Part shown: piece by piece, positions 14,023-25,177 of the stretch
Layout of the letters: every line of letters starts with the position of its first letter
How positions within the stretch are numbered: the first letter of the stretch is position 1
Assembly: GCF_037975245.1 (NCBI RefSeq)
Contig: NC_092582.1
Location: 17,138,577 to 17,202,576, forward strand
Reading direction: 5' to 3'
From: Apostichopus japonicus
Taxonomy: Eukaryota > Echinodermata > Holothuroidea > Aspidochirotida > Stichopodidae
Length of the DNA: 64,000 nucleotides
Program-made: the position numbers and the translations under genes
The notes under the pieces: generated by a model
What the model saw: the letters and a program-made list of their open reading frames with translations, nothing else
Told to the model about the DNA's origin: nothing
Databases searched by the model: none

Positions 14023-14460
14023 GATTCATTTCGTCCATAAGATATGGAAATTTGTCGCCCTGCAGCAAAACACATAAAAAATCAAAGTTTGAAGTTACAT
14101 ACAGAATACAGTTAAATATTAGTATGAACAAAACACAGAGAAGTTGAATGAAAAGGTAAAAATATCAACAGCAACAATATCCATACATGTGAGAAAAAAA
14201 ATACACATATATACATATATATACATATAACAAAAACAAACAAACAACACTTACAACCCTCAGGTTGAAAAGAGAAACAGAATTGAGTAAAAAAGAAAAC
14301 CTGAATCTGTTATGCTTAGACCGCGGCATGCGAAGTCTGCTGCCTGAACGGCAGAATACATAGTTCTGGAAAAGAGGATGTGTATGGTCTTTTAATATTC
14401 CATGGGTTTTCTGGTGCACCATATCAATGTAGAGTTCATAGACAGTTTTCAAAATAGCAC
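14023..14460 (-). pseudogene. LINE 3' end with tetranucleotide tail
   Basis: Minus-strand translation near 14452-14270 reads HTHPLFQNYVF, RSGSRLRMPRSKHNRFRFSF and then LLNSVSLFN, a LINE reverse-transcriptase C-terminus (basic residues, RF..SF, then LN). The 3' UTR ends in GGCGACAAATTTCC and ATGGACGAAATGAATCTC and passes straight into (TATC)n. Only the 3' end of the element is present. Confidence 0.72.
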
Positions 14461-14770
14461 GTGAACCTCCTCACTCCGCCTCAATGACCTTAACTGTAGT
14501 CTGAATATGCATCAGAAGCACAATTTCACTTATTAACGTCCAAGCAGCCCTCATGCGCAACAATTCTGACCGGTCTACACACCGTCCATAAAAGGTTCAT
14601 GCCCTCACCTAAATCAGTCACGAGAAGTTTGTTATCTCCCCCCCCCTACACACACACCACCATGACCACTGCCACCATTGGAATCCTGTGCACGTCACTG
14701 CGTTGCGTGATAATACCGCTGCTTTCCTGTAGTAAACAAGATTGTACGGTGTTTTTTGTCCACTTTACAG

Positions 14771-14935
14771 ATAACATAACTTGCCAGGATCCGCCGTCCA
14801 TGGATCACGCCTCCTGGAGCAGAAATGTAGCTAAAGTAACTTACACTTGTAACAAAGGTTATAGCCTTGAAGGAGACGGGGAAATCATTTGAAGCGAAGA
14901 TGGTTCTTGGTCTCTTATTAGAGGGCAATGTCTTC
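14771..14935 (+). pseudogene. Sushi exon 1 of the sushi-Ig gene, with in-frame TGA
   Basis: First recognisable exon of a plus-strand gene. Acceptor TTTACAG, donor GTAAGT, 165 nt, phase 1 at both ends. The module shows NITCQDPPSMDHASW, VTYTCNKGYSLEG, then a TGA (14890-14892) exactly where the third invariant sushi cysteine should be, followed by SEDGSWS and the last cysteine (GQC). A single base change from a Cys codon explains it. No signal-peptide exon was recognised upstream. Confidence 0.85.
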
Positions 14936-15103
14936 GTAAGTATTTGTTATATTGAGATCACATAATCATTAGCTTTAGTCAGACGATGAGCTACATGACG
15001 GAGAGGAGTATACAAAACCTATAGAGCTTTCCATCTAAGTTTGAAAACAACCTGGCAGTATTGCTCGCCAACATAACTGCTCAAGGTGTTAAATGGTATA
15101 ATG

Positions 15104-15600
15104 GGTTTGACGTTTTGATCCGAGCAGGATGTTCTTCAAAGGCAAACTGTGAAACAGAAAACAGAAAGCACACATTGAACACTAGACAGCAAAATTGGAC
15201 CAATGAACAATGAATAGAGTTAGCATAGACTGAGCAAATGAGATGAACCCGCTTATATCATGAAAGGCCTGTATGTATGTAATATGGAATTGAACTGCGC
15301 AGAAGGATGTAGCAATGTGGGTTGAATAGTAAGTATATAGGTGAAAGGGGAGCAGGAAAATGGTGAAGTAGGAAGAATATAACAGTTGAGTATCGAGGAT
15401 GGGCAGGAATTGTGATGAATAGAGGAGTGTGAGGAAAGAGAGATAGAGGGAGAGAGGTATGGGTAAAGTGAGTGAAGTTGTTTAGTCATTCCATTCTTGG
15501 ATGTTGAGACCATGGGGAAGAATCGTTGCATCCACAGCCGTTCCCTTCTGAGGCGAACAGTATCGGTGTGGTTAACTACATCAACCTCCAATGCCATGTA
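15104..15600 (-). repeat. Decayed GIY-YIG-type retroelement tail
   Basis: On the minus strand an open segment (15597-15253) begins VDVVNHTDTVRLRRERLWMQ, resembling the R..RE..W end of GIY-YIG endonuclease domains of Penelope-like or related elements, then becomes pyrimidine-rich. Downstream (15143-15104, minus) lies GCCTTTGAAGAACATCC, TGCTC, GGATCAAAACGTCAAA, a mutated version of the hammerhead-like fold at 57335-57373. It sits in the intron between sushi exons 1 and 2. The protein match is weak; the shared tail motif is the stronger evidence. Confidence 0.5.
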
Positions 15601-15747
15601 AAAACACGCCAGGTGTTATAATGATATGGTGTGATTGTAGAAATGATGAAAATGTCCACCAATCAGAGTTTAAAAGTTACAATATCTTTAAAATCTTGAC
15701 TTTCTTGCAAAACGGTCACTTTTAACGTTCTACTCTGTCCTTTTCAG

Positions 15748-15921
15748 TACCAACTTGTGATCCGCCAGGAAGATCAGAAAATTTGATTCAAATCGGCCTA
15801 GATTATTCCGTTTCCGCTACTGTCTATTACAAATGTACAGCTGGTTACACATTACAAGGCACATCTACCCGTACCTGTTTAGGAAATCGAACTTGGAGCG
15901 GCAGCAATCCGTCTTGTTTAG
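15748..15921 (+). CDS. Sushi exon 2 of the sushi-Ig gene
   Basis: 174-nt exon, acceptor TTTTCAG, donor GTGAGG, phase 1-1. Intact module: PTCDPPGRSENL, YYKCTAGYTLQGTSTRTC, GNRTWSGSNPSC, with all four cysteines and the W. It lies between sushi exon 1 and sushi exon 3 and would encode an extracellular recognition module. Confidence 0.9.
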
Positions 15922-16804
15922 GTGAGGTTATATCAATCAGGGAATTGAGACGAATCTTCAATATAACTGCATCGTTTTTTTATTTTTTTTTTATCTTTGC
16001 TATGCATCAGACGGTGGCGCCTTTTATGTTTGGTGTAAAGCTTTAAGTTTGTCTAGAGCTTTTTCAATGTATAAAGAGACTTATCCTGCTGACATTTGCA
16101 ACGAGCAACCTTTGGGGTGTAAGGGGGGGGGGGCTGGAAATGGGTATACTTATCTATTAGAACGGAATTGGGATCAAGGACTTTTAAAACTCGTCACTTT
16201 CAGAAAGGATGGTCATATGTCTATTTAGTTATGAACTTTTGACGGAGTGTATATATCGTAGTGCAAGTTTGCATATATTTTAAGCAAGTTTTACCGTAAA
16301 TTCACTTATAAGCCAAAAGAAGGCAAGTTTGTTCTGACACTTTTACGAGCTACTTTTAACAAGCTATGACCGTGAGTCATTGAATCCCTCCCTACAAAGC
16401 GCCCGCAAGCCGTTGTTCCGACCGAGTGCATTATTACACTTAAAAAGACATTTCAGGGGATATCTCCTTTGGCCTGTGAAAGGAAATTTAATCTTGACAT
16501 TTCTAGTGAACTTTTCAAACGATTCCTTTATCTCGTTTTGGAAATTGTATATTTTTAAGAGTGTATTCATAGCTTAATCATCCACTTTTATAGCAGAGAA
16601 ATTAATTCAAATATTGCAGAAAACAAAAACAAAAACACCCTATGATAGTACACTTTAAAAAAGATTGAAATGACGTTATCTGAAAATGAAATGGTAGATT
16701 TTGAAGAAATTTTACCAGTATGATGTTATTTACATTCTTCTATGTATTTTTCTTACATCTTAAAATAACAGTTTCATTTATTTAAGAGAATAATTTCATT
16801 ACAG

Positions 16805-16996
16805 CAAACAACTGCCCACCACTTGTGCCTGGAACTAATTTGACGATTCAACGAAGTGGGACCGGTAATTACATTGTCCACGACGTTGTGACATTCGCTT
16901 GTGTTGAAGGTTTCATCCTAAATACACCAGGCCCTATCGATTGCACATGTCAAACTGACAGCCAGTGGTCATGTGGAGGCGTTCCAAATTGTACAG
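16805..16996 (+). CDS. Sushi exon 3 of the sushi-Ig gene, six cysteines
   Basis: 192-nt exon, acceptor ATTACAG, donor GTACGT, phase 1-1. NNCPPLVPGTNL, VTFACVEGFIL, then IDCTCQTDSQWSCGGVPNC. In addition to the four sushi cysteines it has an extra pair (CTC and WSC), which could form a third disulfide. An N-x-T glycosylation motif (NLT) lies near the start. Intact. A C run (17022-17033) follows in the intron. Confidence 0.88.
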
Positions 16997-17356
16997 GTAC
17001 GTCCCAACTCACTTACCACTGCCCCCCCCCCCCCGACTCCCATAAAGGTTCTGGTATCATCACTGAAATGTATATCGTATACAGATAACTGTACATTGTA
17101 TTGAAAACAGCTACACTCCAGGATGTTATGACTGGCAATGACCGGCATATTTGTTACTACATTGATGTTGTTGTTTGCTTAAACATCTGGCATCACACAA
17201 CAAAACGAATTGAAACCTTTTTTCCCCTTCACATTGTAACGTAGAAACCCAAAATACAAGCGCATCATATCTGATAGCTTCATGCTATTTCAAATATCAA
17301 TTAATGGTCTCTTCTGGGGATTAATTTTTTTCCTTTTTCTATTTTGCCAAATGTAG

Positions 17357-17547
17357 CAAATAGATGTCCACTTTCTCAACCAACTGGACGGCTAAGATAC
17401 TTTGAAGAACCGGATAGAGATTACTTCAGTTATAACGAGACTGTACAATAAAAATGTACCGATCGTTCCACGACGACCCTGGATGGTGACGCTGTCAGGA
17501 GTTGCTCACACGAAACCGACTGAGTGGAACAGAGCCTTCTTGCAAAT
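17357..17547 (+). pseudogene. Sushi exon 4 of the sushi-Ig gene, broken twice
   Basis: Acceptor ATGTAG, donor GTAAGC. NRCPLSQPTGRLRYF, then NETVQ, a TAA at 17449-17451 in place of the usual aromatic residue before KC, then TLDGDAVRSC. A one-base loss in the tryptophan codon near 17521 shifts frame; in the shifted frame SGTEPSCK completes the domain up to the donor. Length is 191 nt, one short of a multiple of three, which independently supports the single-base deletion. Confidence 0.85.
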
Positions 17548-17782
17548 GTAAGCAATGAGATTAATTTGTTGGAGGGGGACAAAAGACGAGAGAAGGAGAC
17601 CTGATTCGTGTTTCATTCATTTGCTTGTTCTCACAATCGGTTCATCGTTATAATTGAACCCGAACTTCACATCATGCGTCAATTACTTATTAACGAGTTT
17701 TTTTCTTTTTTTCCCTTTCTATTTACCTTTTCCACATACTTTCCCCTCCCTCAAACATCTTCTTTGCCATCTTTGCCATTAG

Positions 17783-17965
17783 TTAAGTGCAGGGAACTTC
17801 AACCTACACCAAGAGATGCCACTAAAGTAAATTCGTCGCATCACCGACACCATGGCGGTTACGTCATTTATGTGTGTAAAGAAGGTTACAGGATGATAGG
17901 TACAAACAGATTCGTTTGTCAAGATGGACAATGGACGGAGGGGGACTTTCCAAAGTGTATTCTGG
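17783..17965 (+). CDS. Sushi exon 5 of the sushi-Ig gene
   Basis: 183-nt exon, acceptor CCATTAG, donor GTAAGA, phase 1-1. KCRELQPTPRDATKV, a His-rich loop (HHRHH), VIYVCKEGYRMIG, FVCQDGQWTEGDFPKC. Four cysteines and W present, no lesion. Confidence 0.9.
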
Positions 17966-18269
17966 GTAAGACATGAGTGGACAAGTCTCTTGTCTTTTTT
18001 ATTTTAAAGTAAACTCCAATATTTTAATCCCTTTTAGCGCTGGTGTTACAAAAAAAGAGAAATGTCTTCACATAAATACTTCCTCTAACACATACATTTA
18101 CAGACGGCTGTGGCTCTCTCTTTATTAAAAACGCTTTAAGAAAGTAACTTACTATAATTGATAGCTAACCACTACCGGTGTTGAACAAGTGTTTCTGTAA
18201 AACCTGAACGAAAATAGAGGGACAATACATTCATATTTTGCTACTTGTGTTTTTCTTTAATTTCGTCAG

Positions 18270-18452
18270 ATACAAGTGGTCAACACGATTACCAGATTCG
18301 TGTATCTAATAACTTTACCATGATAAACGAAAAAGTTATAGCCTACGAAGGAGATAGATTCCTCGAAATGTCTTGCAGAGTACCTACGTATAAAAGACCT
18401 AGGTGGTATTTCAACTTAGGAAGCAATCACCTATCTGGAACGAGAGAACCAG
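18270..18452 (+). CDS. Ig-domain exon, N-terminal half
   Basis: 183-nt exon, acceptor TCGTCAG, donor GTGGGT, phase 1-1. It encodes YQIRVSNNFTMINEKVIAY, then EGDRFLEMSCRV and RPRWYFNL: the B-strand cysteine and the C-strand tryptophan of an immunoglobulin fold. An NFT sequon is present. The C-terminal half is on the next exon (18770-18886), so the Ig domain is split by an intron, as in many Ig receptors. Confidence 0.85.
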
Positions 18453-18769
18453 GTGGGTACATATTCGGCTGGAAGATTTTCAATTCAGCGACTTGCTCCC
18501 ATTTTTTTTTTGGCATTTGAAGGTCAGCAACATCGCGGGTTGAAATATTCAGCGAGCTAACAGTTGCCACCATTATTTCCAACCATCTGTTTGTAAGGGT
18601 GGCGGAAGGATTATACCCTTCAACACGTAGCTACGAGGGGGGGTTTACTTGCATTCCCCCTTCCTACCATAAACGAAATAATAGTAATATAGGAACAGCA
18701 ATACACTTCTGATGAATTTTCACGTTTTTCGCCATCAATGGTATGCAATAACCTCTGTTTTTCTTTCAG

Positions 18770-18886
18770 GAAGCGCCTGGTTCAAATTTAGCCTGCAGCC
18801 CCTACGGAGGTCCATGTCTGGCAACTATTCGTGTGTAGTCCGAGGAGAGTCTGGCAAATTCGTTAATATATCCCTTGAAGTTCGTG
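18770..18886 (+). CDS. Ig-domain exon, C-terminal half
   Basis: 117-nt exon, acceptor TTTCAG, donor GTGAGG, phase 1-1. It reads SAWFKFSLQPLRRSM, SGNYSCVVRGESG, KFVNISLEVR. The GNYSCVV motif is the F-strand cysteine of the Ig domain opened in the previous exon (the usual D-x-G-x-Y-x-C with Ser in the D position). No lesion. Confidence 0.85.
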
Positions 18887-19658
18887 GTGAGGAAACTTGC
18901 TATATGTCATGCAATGTTACCTGGTGTTTTTACACTATGGAAATTATGACTCGCAGAAGTATCGCAAAGTCTATAGTTTCCTACTGCTCTGTTTTCTATT
19001 TCCCCTTCACCCTCCCCTTCCCCTTCCCCATTCTCGCTCTCCGACTCGCCCCCACACCATCATATAATTTTCGTATAGGCTGGTAACAGACTGATTGAGA
19101 AAAATACATCGTATCCCCCTCACCTTATAGAATCCTTTCTGATTTCACATCTCCCATCCAAGGAGGTTCTATTTGGTTTGGATGGAAGATGCAAAGGTAG
19201 GCAATATATAACCATGTCTTTGATTTGGGTGATGGTGGACGATATGTCATATTTCTGGAGGTATGTCTCACGCTTCTGCGCGCCTGTGAATATAAAATAA
19301 ATGGAAGTGAATGTTTCAAAACTTCCAAAATCCTGCATGATACCATATAATGCTATATTTTAATCACCTCATACATATAATGTAAACACATTCCTCTGTG
19401 TTAACATATCTCCTCCTAATGGTCTAAATAAACCCCTCCGAAAAACTCCTCAAAACGTATCAACATTAATGATATAAATAACCGGAGTGTCTCTCACAGG
19501 AAGGAAAAATTCAAACATTTTCAAAATAATCTAAAATTCCAAACTGTTAAATGGCTGTCAGCTTTGCTTGTTATTGAACTTGCTTCAAGTAGCATTTTTT
19601 CACTCACAATCAAGTCAGAATTGATTGAAATATCTTTTCTAATCAGTTTGGGTTGTAG

Positions 19659-19805
19659 ACAAGCCACACTACATGACACGGACGGTTTTTCGTCAAAGTC
19701 AGTCTAGAGCAATGTATAGGGTGTCCATTATGTGTTTGCATGAACAACTTAAAAATAGTAATACACAAAATATGACGACAGATCATGAAGAAGTTCGAAT
19801 TCAAG
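19659..19805 (+). CDS. Candidate downstream exon of the sushi-Ig gene
   Basis: Open 147-nt segment between a GTTGTAG acceptor and a GTATAA donor, phase 1-1 and so compatible with the Ig exon at 18886. It encodes KPHYMTRTVFRQSQSRAMY and then a hydrophilic stretch with no domain I recognise. The composition would suit a cytoplasmic tail, but no transmembrane exon was found between 18886 and 19659. It may be a chance open frame. Confidence 0.35.
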
Positions 19806-20100
19806 GTATAACGTTAAATGCTTGTCTACACTGCGGTTGGACACCTGCAATCACAAATAAGTTACGCTTGGCAGTTACATTAGCACACTGCGGTTCAAGC
19901 GTCCTTTGACTCGAGTCAGAGAACAATAGTATTCACTGTTGATGTCAGTTCTGTATGAAGATATAAAACACTGATAATGTGCATTCTGACAGTTAACCCA
20001 CCACAATGGAGGTTATAGGTCGGTTAATTACGCGGTGACTTGATTCGGGTTTTCAAGAATGGTATGGTTTAGACATTTTATCCTTCACTGACCTTTTCAG

Positions 20101-20265
20101 GTTTGCCAAGCAGAATTACCAGAGATCAATGTCTTAAACACCAGAAGTAATAAGTACCATATATTTGTCAAAACTCCTTTTTATTCTCAGAGGGTTATGG
20201 AATAATTTGTCTGAGAAAGTTGTACTTGCAAGGAGTGCACGAACATGGGAAGTATCACTTCCTTG
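20101..20265 (+). CDS. Candidate exon pair downstream of the sushi-Ig gene
   Basis: Two possible exons: 20101 to about 20147 (acceptor TTTTCAG, donor GTAATA) and 20191-20265 (acceptor TTCTCAG, donor GTAAGA). The second is open in two frames: as a phase 1-1 exon (GYGIICLRKLYLQGV...) or following the first exon (GLWNNLSEKVVLARSARTW). I recognise no domain. Listed because both acceptor tracts are good and the phases can be joined. Confidence 0.25.
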
Positions 20266-21329
20266 GTAAGAATGGCTTTGGGTGTTCATTTAGAATATTT
20301 GAGAACAAATGGAGAGTGAATGCTTCCAGGAAAGTACTTTTTGAAAACGCCTAGCAATTTTAGCGTGCTATGATTTGGGGCGATTGGCTATGCACTTTCA
20401 ATTTATTTTAAAAGCATACCCATATACATGCAAGAAACAAAAACTCCACTTGGTTATTCTTAACACAAAATATATTTCATTATACGGAAATAAGTCCAAA
20501 AATTTTCCTCACCTTAATGCTGTTTGGGATCGGCGGTATATTTCGAATCTTCATGTAATTGGTGACAAGGGCTCTTTGGTTCCAAAAGTAGAGTCCGGAC
20601 AAGTCCGAAAAAAAGAAAAATCTTGAGTCTTCCTCTGCCACACACCAATTTCTTGGTCTCGTCAATTTATAAAATTATTATTTAGGCGTTTCGAACTTTT
20701 TCGCAACTTCGGCTCTACGATTTTGCGTTTGGTGCATCCGTGCATGAGCAGTCTAACCTTGTCAGGGTATAAATACGTTGGTGGTCTGAACAACTCCCTG
20801 GTCTAACAAACGTATACGTATGTGTATGCAACTACCACAGTGAAAATTTACGATATCAAATAATAGTGCGGATGTTTGTGGTAGAAAAAAGACAACAAAG
20901 TCTGGTTGAACATCTCCACGTTTGCGGTCAACATCGAGAGGGCCGATGAAAGATTATATTACGTAATCATTCCTATCACGTTGCGTTCTCTCACACAGGA
21001 AATGAAGGTTAACGTTTTTTAAGTTGAGGACATGCCATGGCCTTAGCCTTTAATTAGAACTATAGTTGTAAATAATGAAAACAGTGTGTTTGGGGAATAG
21101 GATCATTTATATACCTACCAGTATGTGTATGCATGGAGGTCAAAAACAGGTAAAAAAACCAGGTAAAATGGAGGTAAAAACAGTTTTCCCTCCATGGTGT
21201 ATGCATGTGTGCATGCGTGAGTGTATGTATGTATGCAATGCATGTACGTGTATAGGTATGGATGGATGGGAATAACAAAGAAGCTGCATTAAACAAATAT
21301 ATGATGCATTTCATTGAAAATAAGGCTGC

Positions 21330-21331
<2 letters not shown>
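20266..21331. other. Intergenic, no feature seen
   Basis: No exon or repeat with clear boundaries. The open frames on both strands at 20375-20665 and 21060-21314 overlap and lack domains. Confidence 0.45.
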
Positions 21332-21386
<55 letters not shown>

Positions 21387-21420
21387 AATATATATTTCTA
21401 TATATATATATATATATTAT
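21332..21420. repeat. (TA)n microsatellite, then (ATT)n
   Basis: About 50 bp of uninterrupted TA, a short interruption, a second TA stretch, then several ATT units (to about 21433). It lies at the 3' side of the Penelope-like remnant on the minus strand. Confidence 0.9.
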
Positions 21421-21504
21421 TATTATTATTATCATTACTATTCTAGAAAACCAGAGAAATAAGATGACTCATAATTGACAAATAAGGAGTAAAGTTTTAG
21501 AAAA

Positions 21505-21995
21505 TATATTAGAATTTCGGTCCCCTTGGGGCCTTCGTTAGCAATACTTGGCAGTCGAATGAATAGTACAAAATATACTAACACAATGAAAGTTTGACGC
21601 TAGGTAAGTGTAAGTTGCATTGATGGAATTAAAAACCAAATAAACCATGACTATACAGGAAGCGGATGAATGAGCAAAGAACGGATAACATGTTTGTAGA
21701 ACTGATAGTTGTTAAGGCACTTAAGGGGTCCCAAGTCTTTGTCGAGGCCGGTGACTTAATACGAAAGATCCAATCGATTTCTTTACGTTTACGTTCAGTA
21801 GCGAATTTGAAGTTCGAGGCAATTAAAATACATTTTTAGTTTTTGAGAGAATGTCTATGAAGATTGAAATGTTCGGAAACGGGGAATCTGATCAAATTAT
21901 CACGAAATATACTATTTGTGATTACTAAAACGTAAGCGGAACCGGGAGCCTGTTCACCTACATAATTGCCCTCTTTGCAAAGTACACAAAAGAAA
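21505..21995 (-). pseudogene. Penelope-like element, GIY-YIG C-terminal remnant
   Basis: Minus-strand translation from 21990: CVLCKEGNYVGEQ (the C..C..YVGE signature of a GIY-YIG endonuclease), FPVSEHFNLHRHS (matching PVxxHFNLPxHS of this family), a stop, then ASNFKFATERKRKEIDWIF (family pattern R...E..WI) and KCLNNYQFYKHV. Further downstream on this strand (21545-21511) is AACGAAGGCCCC, AAG, GGGACCGAAATTC, a hairpin-plus-GAAA motif like that at 57.3 kb. The reverse-transcriptase part is missing, so this is a truncated dead copy. Confidence 0.75.
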
Positions 21996-22714
21996 ATGTA
22001 AATAACACACACAAAAGAGGGAATGGGGATAGTTGACTATAGTCTTAGACCCGTTACCGTTAAATATCATTTAATTTCTGTTATTGTGTGATTCCTGAAG
22101 AACAGATAAATGAAACGTTAACCTATGTGTACAACAAATTTTACATCATTACTCACTATCACACATTCCCACTAGGATATTTTTAGTATTCAACAGGGTT
22201 GTATAGTATTTAGGTTGTCCCTTGCAATTTTAAAGTGAGTGTACGCAGGGACGTAGCTAAGACCTGAAGTTGGGGGGGGGGGGGGATGCAGTGGCTGAAA
22301 TTCCAACTGGATGGGTTTTGGAGCCAGAAAATTCCGACTGCTGCCTTGAACCCCCCCCCCCCCCAACCCGCACTACTCGTGAACGATACGGTCAGACATC
22401 CCATCTTTCGCGACTGCAATTTTGTTCCGAATTTTTTTGCGGTACATTTGTAGCACTGGCCCTCACTTCACAAACTTATTAATCACTCTGGTTAAGCGGG
22501 TAAGCAACTGAGTTGAGTTATCTGCTTGATAGGCTACATAGACTACTAACTACAAAAGCTATGTTAATGTAACAAAGGGGAAAACCTTTTTTCAACAAAT
22601 TATATTCGACAAAATACAGTGCTTTTTCCTAGCGCGCTTAATATTATTTTCTTGGGGGGGGGGGGGGGCTATTTATCACTTGCATGAAAACAATTTCAAT
22701 TGTTCACATCATTC

Positions 22715-23045
22715 CAACTGAGCATTTGGAATGAAATGAACACTTAAACATTTTGCAGAAAAATGTTGAGTTGACGACTGATACAATAAGTTATCAATTA
22801 AACATTTTGCATAACATTTTTCATTGCTCAGATGGAATGAAGTGAACAATTGAACATTTTGCCAAAAAATGTTCAATTGACGAGATAAGATATGTTGTCA
22901 ATTAAACATTTTGCAGAAAATTTTTCATTGCTCAGATGGAATGAAGTGAACAACTAAACATTTTGCAGCAAAATGTCCAATTCACGAGATATGATAAATT
23001 GTCAATTAATCATTTTGTAGAAAATTGTTCAATTGCTCAGTTAAA
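22715..23045. repeat. Tandem repeat, about 104-bp unit, three copies
   Basis: Units begin GCTCAGATGGAATGAAGTGAAC near 22827 and 22931 (first copy near 22718 is diverged; a partial fourth near 23034). Each contains two oppositely oriented AACATTTTGCAGAAAA / TTGTTCAATTG-type blocks, so the unit can fold on itself. It lies inside hAT-type element 1. Confidence 0.75.
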
Positions 23046-23941
23046 GCAACTAAGCAATCCAACATTTTTTTTTTTTTTTTATAAGATTTTATCTTGTTAT
23101 CTAAACAATTTACTGAAAAATTTCACCCTATGGGGCAAAGTTTTTCTCATGTTGATGGCACTTTAAAGCTTCCGTAGATAAGCATTGAGCGTTTTTATCG
23201 TATACGTTGTACAGTAGTTTTATTAGGCATTTTTTTTACAGTATTCAAAATCACACGAAGTTTTGTATGGTGGAGTATAAAGATCGCGAGATAAAATTTC
23301 TAAATGTGACAAGGAAAACGTGGTAAATATGACTGATTAAAGGTCAATTTTGACCGAAAATTGTAGGTCACTCACAAATTACAAGAATATATGAAATTAG
23401 AGTGCGACAGTCGGAAAAATTAGAGTGAGACAGTCGGAAATTCGGACTGTCGCATTCAAATTTTCCAACTATCATCAGTTTTACACAGAGTTGTCAACAA
23501 GTCCCTAGCTGCAAGTCTCAAGTCAAGTCTCAAGTCTTTACCAGCAAGTCTCAAGTCAAGTCTCAAGTCACCTTGAAAATTTCGAGCGAGTCTCAAGTCA
23601 AGTCTCAAGTCTTTGGAGGTCGAGTCTCGAGTCAAGTCTCAAGTCCCTATGAGCAAGTCCCAAGTCAAGTCTCAAGTCTTTGAAGTTTGAATACAATGAT
23701 GCAGGCTACGAATAATGTAACAGTGTTCCAGGAATTATGTGGTATAAATTAAACAGCCGAATAGCAAAACCGGGGCACACGCCACGGAACAAATTACCTC
23801 AAAATTTGCTAGCCACTGTTTTATTGAAAAAGGCCAACTTTCAGCCAAACAGCAGCCCTGGATGGAATATTCAACCAAGCCAATGGTAGTTATGGTAACG
23901 CCTGTAGTCGTCGTTGGGCGCTCGTAATTCGAGCTTACACG

Positions 23942-25177
23942 CAGGGCCGTCTTAACGCATGGGCCCACTGGGCCCTGGCCCAGGGCCCCGCGATGCCAGG
24001 GGCCCCGCAATCACAGTAACCCCGTGTCTTAATCTGGGAGGAAAACTGATTGAATAGGCCATTATGCCTGATTGCATTCGATACTTGACAACTTGTGACG
24101 AGAGTTGGTGAAACACTTGAGAGTTGACATTAAATATTCAAATCTGAGTTGGCAACCCTGGAATATACAATGCCCCGAAGGCTTACACAGAGAAACTGTT
24201 ACTCCGTAACTATAAGAAAAAGGAAATTGCCTCAGCCACGAAAGGCATAAAATTTGAAAACCGTGGGCAACACCTCACTACCAAACCTAAACAAAAGTAA
24301 CCACCACTTGTGTTCAAGCTCACCCCATATCAAAACCACGCATTTGAAAAAAGCACTTTAGAAAAATTGGCACTTATTCTCGCAACACGCAACAATTATC
24401 CAAACTGTTTCCAAAAGAACCGATTCTAGCCTACAATAGGGCCCAAAATCTCAAAGATTTACTTGTTAACTCAAGGTTTCGTACTAACGAAGAATCAGCT
24501 GACTCTCAAGGTTCACACGAAGCTCTTTTAGATGCTCTTATAGCTGCACCATGAGTCCATAAAAACTTGTGCACAGAAAATAGATGCATTTTGAGAATGA
24601 GACGCCCAGGCCGAATATAAAATATTCAAAGGCTACTACTGATGAAGCTCCTCCTATGAAGTTTGAAAGCAGAAACCGGTCTAGTTGGTCATAAGAACCT
24701 ACGCTAGTCTCTCCTACTATTAACAGTACACTCAATTCACCTAATAGGTGCAATTATGTTTCACCATGAGGAGCATGCTATAAGTTCATGTTCCTCGGGC
24801 CCTCCCTTAAAAATAATTAATGTTCTTGGCGACTACGTTGCGTTAGATAGTGTAAAACCGCCTACACCTCCCTCTCAGTTGAAAGACTCAACACAAGGGT
24901 GTTACAAATGGTAAGTCCAGTATTGTTAGGGAAGGGATGGAGGGCAACTGGAAGATTTCTCTTCTATAATGTATTTCATTTTTTAGATATATGTTATTTA
25001 GCTAAAGTTTTATGCTTTATGCGCGACATAGGGAGGGGTGGTAAATGCAGGCATGTCTATGCTTGAGCGATTGTCAAGGATATCAATTTTTCACGCAACT
25101 TTTTTTCGAACTCACTTGATTGATGGGCCCCCTCCATTGCCGGGCCCAGGGCCCGGTGATCACTTAAGACGGCCCTG
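23942..25177. mobile_element. hAT-type element 3 (innermost)
   Basis: Termini CAGGGCCGTCTTAA (23942) and TTAAGACGGCCCTG (to 25177), a 14-bp perfect inverted repeat, followed inward by GGGCCC-rich sequence on both sides. Flanking octamers CTTACACG and CGTACACA match at 6 of 8 positions, a decayed 8-bp duplication. Near 24880 a short stretch reads LSVERLNTRVLQM, faintly like the hAT C-terminal dimerisation region. It carries a retroelement fragment (24175-24560). Confidence 0.8.
24175..24560 (+). pseudogene. Fragment of a Penelope/GIY-YIG-type retroelement protein
   Basis: Plus-strand translation near 24175-24560 (with stops and frame changes upstream) ends KLFPKEPILAYNRAQNLKDL, then LVNSRFRTNEES. 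The pattern P...P...Y.R..NLKDLLV.S is the linker before the GIY-YIG endonuclease in Penelope-like and related reverse-transcriptase proteins. It lies inside hAT-type element 3, so it was either captured or inserted there. Confidence 0.55.

Noticed and set aside
14661-14730. Signal-peptide exon (MTTATIGILCTSLRC...) for the sushi-Ig gene
   Set aside because: The only usable donor leaves an intron of about 40 bp before 14771, and the hydrophobic core is interrupted.
14890-14892. TGA at a conserved cysteine read as selenocysteine
   Set aside because: Disulfide-forming sushi cysteines are not known to be selenocysteine, no SECIS-like element was sought or seen, and sushi 4 of the same gene has a TAA and a frameshift, so simple decay is likelier.
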